Below, in pieces: positions 53,871 to 64,000 of a stretch of DNA of 64,000 bases. The notes under the pieces are model-generated. The model saw only the letters and a list, made by a program, of their open reading frames with translations. It had not been told where the DNA came from and made no database searches. Location: contig OU015530.1 in NCBI GenBank assembly GCA_907165065.1, forward strand, positions 44,828,965 through 44,892,964, written 5' to 3'. This DNA is from Caprimulgus europaeus. Its lineage: Eukaryota > Chordata > Aves > Caprimulgiformes > Caprimulgidae. How positions within the stretch are numbered: position 1 is the stretch's first letter; each line of letters starts with the position of its first letter. Both the position numbers and the translations under genes were made by a program.

Positions 53871-56800
53871 TCTGGAAACATGCGGTTACACTGCATATTT
53901 AATTACATACCTCTCACTTCTTTTTTTTTTATTTCACATTACCACGGCTGATGGGAGTAAAAAATTATTCCTAAAAGTTCAAAAACAAGAATAAGCAAAT
54001 AGAAAGAACCTCAGCTGAAGTTCAAAAAGAAATCTCACTACATAAAAGACAGTTCATGAATTTTTGGATCAATGACTTTTCATGCTTGCAGTTGCCAGTT
54101 TTCATTATAATTTGTGATTGGTTCTAGCCCAAAGATGAAGATCATCTTTCTTAGTGGAGAAATAGCTTTAGCCAGAACTAACAGAAGATATTTACTGAAA
54201 TACTATGGCATGTACTTTGTGCCAGAATTCGTCAGGTTCCCAGCAGCTAACTTTTCCAAGCTGTCTCCACACCACAAGCCTTCCTCCTTGTCTCATCCTA
54301 GAATGTGCTACAACAATTTGAAATATCTGTACACAGAAAGGGTACATGAGGTGGGCACATTTTATTTTGCAAAATTATTAATATTTTAAACATATTATTA
54401 TCATTAATAATTTTATATATAGTATTAAGGAGTTTTCATTCTGTTTCATTCACCAAAGGAGATTAATAAGGTATTTATTGTTCTGCAGCCCAAAATGTAT
54501 TTGAATGAGAAAAGGAGGGGACAAACTGTGTATTACTTGGTCCTCTTCCATTCATATAAATAATTGGAGGCTGTTGCTTGAACAAGAGGAATTCTAAAAG
54601 ATTCAAAGGAAAATCAATAGCCCAGAACAGGACAATCAGGAAAAGCCCTGCAAGCAGTCTGTTGGACAAGAGTAGGCTGCAAAGCCATTCTAACAGATTG
54701 CATTTTCCACAGAGCAGAAGAAAAACACTCACAACTGATCGGGCAACTGAATGTCTCCTGCACCTGATCCCAGTTCAGTGCCTCATGCTACTACTACTAT
54801 TGCTCTCTCCAAGGCCTCCCTGCACAAAGATAGCAAGCTGGTCAAACCTCTACAGAGAACGGACAGAAGAGAAACCAGGCAAACAAAGGAACTAGAGTTC
54901 CTCTAGTCCACACGAGGCCGTGGCCAGGGCTGCCTGCGTGTGGGTTCATGGGCAGAGTACTCACCGCTCCAACTGTCAACATGGAGATGCACAGGAGGAG
55001 CTACCTTTCTGAACAAGTGCCCAAGCTGCTCCTGGATGCCACAGTCAGGATGTAAAGCACAGCTGTGAGAACGCTGTGGCAACCAGTCCTCAGCACCCAC
55101 TGGCTTCCCCTACCCACCTTGTAGCCGCATACCTGTAAGATGCTGCTGCTACAACCAAAAGTAAAATTCACTCTAATAATATTTTTGAGTTCTCCACAAA
55201 GAAATGCAATTCAGATATTTTCCCTTCCTTAAAAGAAAGAAAGTTATCTTGCATAACCACTGAAAGAAAGCCACAGGAGACAAGAGCCATCTCCTGTACT
55301 GATAAGAGTTATTTCTTTGACCCACCTGAGAGCAATGAATTTTAGGGAACAAATCTTATAATCATAATTTTTATCTTACATTATAATTTAGAAAGCTTTC
55401 TGGTATTATGACCTCCCTAGCATATTGATTTTTCAATCCATACATCCTTATGAGGCTTGTACACAGCACCCTGGATATTCACAGAATAAACACGGGGAAG
55501 ATGTACAAAGGTCTGAGGATAGAAGCTCCATAGGCTCTCACAGATCAGCAACTTCCCCGCAGTGTGCACCAAGCAGTCAATGCGCTTCTAGCAGGAAACC
55601 GCCTGGTTTTGAAATGTTTAGTTCAAAATCTGAAAGTTAACCCTAAGAAATTGTTCACATATATTTTGCCAAACTACACTAATTTTACATTAAACACAGT
55701 GCTTCTGACTAAAAACTACTTTACTATTTAATAAAAGTAGCTATCTTAAATTTAATGTAAGAGAGTAGAAAAATAGCTTATTATTGTTAGTTACCTATGT
55801 TGATGTAATCTCTGAAGGCAGAATATTTTAGCAACTATGTGAGAGCTAGTGTATTTAATATTTCATATGAGATGTTAAAAAATCTACTGCATTAAATATC
55901 TAAGATACTTACTCATCACCAAAAATAAAAAAGGCTATTTAAAACAGAGATATCTCATGCAGATGTTTTGTAAGATCATTCCAGAACAAAAGTAAATTTG
56001 TATTCATACCATATAGAAACTGAAACATTATCTTCTGTATCATTCATATAAACACTAAAAATATCTTAGATGTTTCTGGAACTAAATAGCTTTCTGAGAA
56101 CAAATTCATTACTTTGTGTTTTCTCTCCAATTTCTAAAACTATTTTAAAAGTTATTAATTCATGACATAGTTCAGTTTTGTGTCTCAGATGATATTTGGA
56201 TTTATTTGGATTTATTATTCTTAAAGCATTTGAAAATTGTTCCAAATGACCTTTAACAACCTTTCTCTTAGACTCAAAGTTCAAATTTAGGAGCAGAGAA
56301 AACTGATCCACTGGTCATGCAACACATATGCAAAATGCAGACCTCCTCAAAAAATTTTAAAAGGCAGCCAAGCCTAAGCACGCGTGGGAAACCAAGTCTG
56401 AATCTTAATAATGGAGGGTGTCCCCTCCTCTCCACAGCAGCACATTTCTAAGAGAGTGGCACTTCTTCATCGTGCAAAAGCCAGCAAGAGGAAAGGCCAC
56501 TCGTGGAGGAACAACTCTTGAACTCTTGCAGGTCCTGCAAAACACCATGGTGCTGCACAGGAGGGCAGGTTGGGCTGCTCCCCGTTCCATGCTCAGCATC
56601 AAGCACACCTCACTCACCTCCCCCAGGTTTTATTGGTTCTTGAAATCAAAGCATCGTTGTACTTTTAATGTGATAATTATGGTAATTCTAATGTTGGACA
56701 TATTAAAATAAACCAGACAGGTATGTTTGCTTTTTCTAAGATTACCATAGCTGTTTGTGTACAGTGGTGTTGCTCACAGTCCTCAGAAGCAATAGGGTTA

Positions 56801-58377
56801 TCTCTAATACGACTACTGGACTAAAAGCACTGATCAAGTATAATCATTTTTCCTGTTTCCACACAGCTGGAGAAACTATCACAGAGAGGCGGAGAGATGC
56901 TGCTGCTGAGCACATCCATAACCTATAGGTAGGTACAGAACATACCCCACCGGGGTATGAATCACACCGACACAGCCATCCCCACCAAACGGTCCCTATC
57001 CACACCCCTTCCTGACCACTGAAGGTTTGCAACTCTTTGGGCTTTAGGAAGTCCTATGAGACAGTTTGACTGAGGACTGAAAGGACAGAAAGCCACCTCT
57101 TCAGTAAATGGCACTTCACAACCCTATTTCTGAGGGGTTTTAACAATTTTATTTCCCTTTTCATTTGATTCTGTGAAAGGAAAGACCTGGACATCATACG
57201 CATTGAATTAAATTCTTGTGAGACTCACCTGGAGCTGACTAAAGTAATATAGGCTTAATCTACAAAAATATATTATTAAGTTCTTTAACGAAATATACTT
57301 CTGCAGATCTTGCTACCAAGAAAAAACAACCTCCCTGGACTGAAACTGGAGGATAAATGCCTTTGCATGAACAAAACAAACAAAAAAATCTTGGATTAAA
57401 ATTCACTCAGCAGAATAAGGCTGAAAAAAAATTTCCTACTGATTTACTATGTGGTAGTTTGCTTGTCTAGCCTTTCCAAACAGAGATCTAACATTAGGGT
57501 GAGGACAGAGAGAGAGAAAATTGCTGCTTAAGTGGCAGGTTTGTTATTGTTTGACAATTCTAAAGAGTTCACTAGAAACTTCTAAAAGGAGCATCTCTAA
57601 TTCCCTGAAATTACTGATAATCGGCCAAGTGAATGGAGAACAATTATGAAGAAAATTGAATGCTTCCAAATGCCAATTTGCTGTATATCCTGAATTAATA
57701 TTGCATAAGCATTTTTAGTCTCTTTAAAAGCAAAGGGATAAAAACCTAGACCCACAGGCATTCTCGCACAGCTTTCCTCACAGAATTTTGTATCATCATC
57801 ATTTTTGCATTTTTGTAATCATACTTAGCATTTATGTGGTGGCTTACATCTTTAAACCTATTTTTCTTTAAAAAAAAAAAAAAATCTGCAAGGTAAACGG
57901 TCTTCTGCACTGAAGATTCAACAATAAGCAGTCACACCACAACAGCATGAAGCCCCTAATACAGCCAGAGATATAAGCTGGTTTTTCTTGCTAATTAAGT
58001 CAGACCACACGTGAAGCTATTGTTGCAAAATACAGTCTCAGGAATTTTTTGTGGTACAGTTACACCAGCAGTTGGCCATGAAGGAGAGGTAAAGACGAGA
58101 AATATTCTGGGAAGAAAAGAGCTCAAGATGTCCATTTTTCAGATCAGTTTTTGTTAAAGGGCCAAGAAGGTGTAAAAAGTTAATGTAGAATTTCTATCAG
58201 TCCTGGTTTCCTGGGTAGCAGCTCAGTCACCAGCCAGTCCCACAAGAGACCAACACCAGCCCAGGCACTAGTGATGGAACCAGATGCTGTCCATTCTCCA
58301 TACACCATACTAAAGAGAATTTTAATCAAAAAATAAATGCAAAAAAACCCGTTTAAAGCTAATTTTCTCCTTTCTCC

Positions 58378-58496
58378 TAAAAAAAAAAAAACAATAAAAA
58401 AAAAAATCAAACAAAACCCACCAAAAAACCCACACACAAACACACACACAAAAAAAACCCACCAAAAAACCCTACCAAAAAAACAACACTCTCCAC
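58378..58496. repeat. A/C-rich low-complexity tract with internal duplication
   Basis: A runs with CA dinucleotides. The word ACCCACCAAAAAACCC occurs near 58416 and a close copy near 58456, separated by a CACACA run, suggesting a local tandem duplication of about 40 bp. It produces Gly/Phe-rich and Lys-rich spurious frames on the two strands. Confidence 0.85.
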
Positions 58497-61400
58497 CTGC
58501 AAACAAAACAGGTATAGATGAATGAGAAAGCAAGTTGCTGGAAGGTGTGCAGAAGAAAAGGGTATTACAGCAGTATAGCTACAGAAAGACAGGCTATGGC
58601 ACATGGGCTGGGGAGACTACAGAACCATCTGGAATGGACACTGTAAACAAGGAGAGAGACTGCAGCTGGAAAAACTGCACCAAAAAAGAAAATGCTAAGA
58701 AAACACAGAAGAATGTTAAATGAAAAAAGCATAAGTCCAAGAATGTGAAGAATCATTCACTACACACACTGCAGCACCACAGCGAGACTCCAAACAAGCC
58801 TCATAACTCAAATCCTGAAGACACCCTGTGATCATCCTGTCAAACACCTATATAAGTCCAGGTACACTGTGCAATAATGTCTGCATTTAGTCTTTTAACT
58901 TCTGTTGGAAATACAGAAAAATATTGACTTTAATTTCAAGACTTCAGAAGACAGAGAATCCATCAAAGCCCCAGCACTGTCATTTTTAAAGCTCGTAATT
59001 CACTGAATGTCTCTACGTCTGAAACATCCACAGTTTGTGTTTCAGGAAAGGTAATTCAAAATGTCATCTTGCACTTATACAACTCTAAGATTACATACAA
59101 CACCATTTTTCATTTTGTGATTAACACTTGAGAAATAACAAAAGTGTAATCATGTGGGATTATCCTTCCTTTTCATGTCTTTAACTTTTCTTTGCAGTTT
59201 CTGGGATGGACCAGGTCTCAGATTCTACAGATAGTTTTGTAAATAGAAAGAAAGGGAGTGGGAGGGCAGCAGAAATCTACTCACTTCTCTCTCATAGTCA
59301 TACATCATTTACATGGCTCCTAGGATAATTGTTTATATGGCAAAGTAACATCAAGGAAACAGCTACATATTTTTATTTGTCCCCAGGGAGGTAAGCATTC
59401 CCTGCCACTAGCTCCTCTTCCCCCCACCAGCCCCTTTGCTGCCTTCCTCTTTAACTCTTCATGCACTGGGTTCTCAATGAAAAATGGAAACGGAAGGAGC
59501 ACAAGTCACCAGTTAACCTCTTGTGTTAAAGCTTCGTCTCCATCACACATGCTGAACATCTCACACTCTGCAGCTTGATAACTACAGACAGAAAGCACAG
59601 AGCACACAAAGAGCCTTAATCAGCAGCCCTACCTTTGACATTTCCTCATGTTTCATTGTTAAAATGACTGTTCAGGTGTCTTAACATAAATGACAGAAAA
59701 AAATAGCAGGGAAAAAAGTCAAGCAAGGAAAAAGAACAAACAACTTATGTTGCAGTGCAAGTGCAAAAAGTAAGAAAATAGTTATGGCTAAAATGAAACA
59801 AATCTATTTACTTTGGCGAGTCAAGATGAAAATTAAACTTGAAATTAAGCACATGTATCCACGAGTGAAAACCACCATCTACCTTACTAAAAGTAGGACT
59901 TCAAGACCAGGAACTTCTTCCAAGGTAAGATAAAGCAAACATCATAATTTCTTTACATGTTACATATGCCACTCTCAAGTTCTTGGGTTGTTTTGGGGTG
60001 GGTTTTTTTGGTTTTTTAAAAAGAAAAGGATGAAAAGTGAAGAAAAACCACAAGTACAGCTTTCCTTACAAAAGCCATCGCCTTCAATATAGCATAAGAT
60101 GTATTAGTGGACTTAATTACTTACTAAACTTACTAAATTTTACAAAACATGTGGTCAATGAAATACCTTCTTCCCACAGAGGTCTGAAACTGTCACTTTC
60201 CAAGGAAACTCTATGTACCAATCTCATCTGCTTTCATACAGAAAACACTGAAAATCTCTTGTCCTAGAACTCAAGACATCTGCCAGATCTGTGAGGCATA
60301 AAGTAGAGAAAAACACAACACTGATTCACAAGGACTTAGTGCCTGTTAAACATGACTGGATTTGCAGATAGACCTTGAAAGCACACATACTCAGAAAATA
60401 TTTAAAACATCTGGTGAAAACTGGATGGGGGGAGGGAGGAATACAAGCTTATAGCATGCAAACACATTAAAATACTTAATTAAAAATATTTTTCACCCTT
60501 AGTAAAACATTCCGACTTTGAAAGAGAAAAATGGAAATGAATGGAGCAAAATCCTAGCCCTGGGAGAACTCAGAAACTGAAGCTGGCACATGGCACATAC
60601 AGCACAGCACAAATGGCTCTGTATGAGAGAAGTTGATGTAGTGCTTTGAGGATTTGAGGAGTAATTTAATATTCAATTCAGCCCATAACAGGAATCCCAT
60701 GCAAAGGACACACATCCACAGAATAATTCCACTAAAATGCAGAATGAAGTAGGACTCTAGAAGCTTGCTTAAACACCAGCAGTCACACCAGGTACACAGC
60801 ACATAAATATCGGTATTATAATACTACCCCCAACTCACAGCCATTGAAAAGTTTAAGGAAATTCTAATATAAAAGCACAAATGAGTTTAACACGTGCACA
60901 CACCACACTCCTCCTTGAGCTCATCCCTCTGGGCACATACCCAAGCAGACACAAAGAGAAAACTGTGGGGTCCGAGCCCGGCAAAGCGCCGCTGTCCTGC
61001 ACAGAGCTCCCTGCCCACAGCCTGGGGCCGCCGAGGACACAGCTCAAGCGTGTGCTTTGTTGGTACTCTCATCTTCCATGGGCTTTCTGAGGCTTTTCCA
61101 CCCTTCATTTTTTGGGGGCTAGGTTTTTTAGCAGTTCAGTTTTCTCCCCTTTCCCTCATTTCCTGATTACACATGGCTTCTTTTTCTTCTCCTCTGGCTC
61201 CTGTAGACAGCCCTGCTCATCCGGCAGAGCTCCTCTCCCTGAGCCTTCAGCTACATGTCCTGCACCGCTGGTCACAGCCAAAGCTCAAACCAGGAATACT
61301 ACCTCCGTACCAGCAACAACTGCAAACGGATTTCCCCCTACCCTTATGAGCAAACAAAGTGAAAATACTTATTTCACTGTAATGTTGCCTTTTGAGCAAC

Positions 61401-63591
61401 ATATCAAAGAGCTATGGGAAAGGAGGATTATGAGAAGACTTTGTCCACTTCTGTTTTATTACTTTAAAGGTGAACTTAAAACAGAGGTAGAGGTAAATCA
61501 TCCGCATATACAGTACTCTCAGAAATACTGCCTACTATGTCAAACTAGAGCAGTAACTTTATTCACTCACTTAATGGATATTTCTCATGGATAAATGTCA
61601 TGCAGTTCATTTGAAAAAGCAGTTCCATATTTTTTTCACCACAGCACTCCTAGTAAGCCCTTAATTTTTATTTATTTTTCCATGAGTCAGGAGCACAAGT
61701 AAAACTTTAAATAAAACATGAAGAGACTTCACTAGGCAAGACCCTTCAGATGGAAATCATCATGAAAGTCAGGCAGTGCTTGACCTAAAATCCCTCTGTC
61801 ATCTAATGAAGGTCTTAAACATCAGAGCTTAAAATGGGTTGGAATAGAAGAAACTAATGTAATTTTTATATTTAGTGGAGAAAGCTTTCATATGCAGAAA
61901 ATATTTTTGAGGTTTTGGTTCCAAAAAAGCTGAAAAGCAGAGAGATCAAAAGAAGACCTACCAAAAATTATGGAAATATTGATTTATATAGGGCTGGTTA
62001 ACAAGGCAAACGTGTCTCTTCATTCTCTACCTTATCAGAAACTTGTGAGAATAATTTTATTCTTTTATATTCCACTAAAAATTAACTTCTAGCATTGCTT
62101 TACATGTTATTTTATTTGAAACAGTTCCAGTAGTTGTTGCTCACTGTTATTCTCCCTACAAACCTGCAAAGGCACTTCTTTAATAGCCTATATTTGAGAG
62201 ATGGCTCCTTTCCCCAGCCCCCCATTCTGAGTCTGGGCATGCATACAGAAAGTTTTCCTCTTCCAAGCCCACAGGGAGCTGGGATACCCTGAAGAATGGT
62301 AAAGGCTGGATGGTCGTAACACCCAGACGCTGCACTGTGCATGAGGGAATGGCATTCAGCTCTAAAGAGCAGTAAAGACAACTCAAGTCCTTCAGTGCTC
62401 ATTAACTCTGTATCATGCTTGTTCCCTCAGATTTAGGCTAGCTTTTCAGTGCCATGTGGCATCACCTGCTACACTTCAAGGTCTGAAAACACCTGGCAAC
62501 AAAAATAACAGTTTACTCTTTGCAAAGGTCTACCCGTTTGGGAGTAGTACCGTGTAAAGTGACTAGATACCAGTGTCAGACCCAAGGCAAATGATACCAT
62601 TGGTTTAAGTATAAAATCTCATGGAATCTTCTCAAACTCAGTTTTACTCTGAAAAAAAGCTAACATGGGACTGTCTACATTCATGACATACTGCCTACGA
62701 CCCAAATATGATTCCCAAGCATAATTATGGCTGTGTAGGAACTTCCTAGGTCCATGTAAAATTGCTCTGTGGATCCAACTGAACAGTCATTGGCTTTGTA
62801 AAAGGTCTCTTAACTTTTCTCTTTCAAATATACAAATGCTAATTTTTAATGCAACAAAGGAACCATCCCACTTCATTTTTTTTTAAAAAAAAAGAACAAA
62901 CAAACAAAAACTTTCAAATAAAAATTTACTTTTTACAGTGTGAGGAAAATCAGCTGCAGAATGGGATCCATTGACATCTGTTTCAGAACTGGTCATCTGT
63001 GTTTCTCTTACCAATGGAAATTAGCCAGTGCAGCTAGTCTACGCCATTGTCCACCTCATCCCAAAATAAGCTGTGAAACAGCTCAGATGAATTCCCCCTA
63101 AAGGTGTCCATTCCTCTCTAGGAATGAGAACTCAGGCTACCTCAAGTATTTAGCTCAGATGCAGAACCTGATATCTTGTTGATATTAACCTCATCCATTG
63201 TGTCTGCTTTGAATCAGCTGTTGCCCAGCCATTGCCAAAAGAGCCCAATTTTACTTCCAGTTGCGAGCAGTGCTGTACAGAGAGCTGAATCAAATCCAGT
63301 CCCTCGGGATAAGGTTTTAATGGTTGACCAACATTTGCTCTGAGAAGCTTAGTCCCAGACTCAAATGCACAACTTCCAGAAGCTAACACAAACACAACAG
63401 CTTGGTGTTGCTGTCTTTGTCCAGCCCTTTACAGGATGCATGCAAGTAGTAGTACAAATATTTTATCTTTACCTAAGCACCAGTTTTTGCTTTTGTTTGT
63501 AAAGCCACATGGTCCCAAACTCCCTTCTCACATATACAATCACTTCCAATTTCTATAAATCCAAAAATATTGACAGAATTAGCCACCCAAA

Positions 63592-63708
63592 GATGTGTAG
63601 ATGTGGCACTTAGGGATGTGGTTTAATGGGACTTGGCAGTGTTAGGTTTACATTTGGACTTTATAATCCTAAAGGTCTTTTCAATCTAAACAATTCTATG
63701 ATTCTGTA
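63592..63708 (+). mobile_element. CR1 LINE 3' terminal fragment
   Basis: About 117 bp of CR1 3' end, closest to the long plus copy: GATGTGTAGATGTGGCACTT is almost the same as sequence at 51249..51270. It continues with TTTAATGGGACTTGGCAGTG and AAAGGTCTTTTCAATC, and ends in CAATTCTATGATTCTGTA, the 8-mer tail. Heavily 5'-truncated; no coding part beyond the last few ORF2 codons. Confidence 0.92.
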
Positions 63709-64000
63709 ACAGAGGCAAGAAGCACAGATCTGGAACACGGCCCGGGTTCACTTTCACCTCCAATCCCAAACAGTCACTTCCACAGCATCCACTGTTATTG
63801 TGGACCAAAATCTCTGGAGAAAAGTTCTTCTGAATACACATGCTTGATTCTCACCCTAAATGCTTAATCTGCCCTTAACATGAACCCACAACATTTCTGA
63901 AGATGGAGCTCACCTTATGTAATTATATAATTCACTTAAGATTTACAATAAGGATGAATGGGAGGCAACACAAATTTTATCTTTTTAGAAGTACGAAATA

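Noticed and set aside
60853-61594. Cluster of overlapping frames on both strands near 61 kb
   Set aside because: Explained by a local GC-richer patch; no frame shows protein-like features or recognisable family.

Overview
This window is vertebrate and almost certainly avian nuclear DNA: AT-rich, mostly non-coding, with CR1 LINE fragments and one bird-type ERVL solo LTR as its recognisable repeats. It lies inside one large host gene, PARD3 (the Par-3 cell-polarity scaffold), transcribed on the minus strand. Two coding exons can be read. The 179-nt exon at 39830..40008 matches human Par-3 residues 136-194 by recall, including the RRSSDP 14-3-3 site around Ser144. The 132-nt exon at 24861..24992 matches residues 195-238. 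Both have proper splice sites and compatible phases, and they encode the linker between the N-terminal oligomerisation domain and PDZ1. The exons on either side were not found here, so the rest is intron: 1..24860 follows the second exon, 24993..39829 lies between the two, and 40009..64000 precedes the first.

Repeat layout: an old CR1 3' end near 6.0 kb (+); an older CR1 3' end at 14.6-15.2 kb (+); a long CR1 at 16.46-18.77 kb (-) with the end of ORF1 (SGNH esterase), the ORF2 endonuclease and the start of the reverse transcriptase, but no 3' end; a CR1 3' end at 34.0-34.2 kb (+); a 2.3-kb 5'-truncated CR1 at 49.09-51.37 kb (+) carrying most of the reverse transcriptase and the 3' tail; a solo ERVL-type LTR at 51.74-52.42 kb (+) with an expanded (AT)n tract; and a CR1 tail at 63.59-63.71 kb (+). 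Low-complexity tracts are scattered between them.

No undescribed multi-gene system is visible; nearly everything is intron and repeat. The observations most worth checking are: (1) an 11-bp hairpin whose first base is the first base of the intron after the 132-nt frame-preserving exon, so the 5' splice site could be masked; (2) two closely similar CR1 segments of about 1.1-1.2 kb in opposite orientation that bracket both PARD3 exons, an arrangement that could favour exon circularisation or a 31-kb inversion; (3) a juxtaposed acceptor/donor motif in the intron between the exons; and (4) two unexplained open frames, at 10.0-10.7 kb and 19.2-19.5 kb. Protein comparisons are from memory and were not run as searches.
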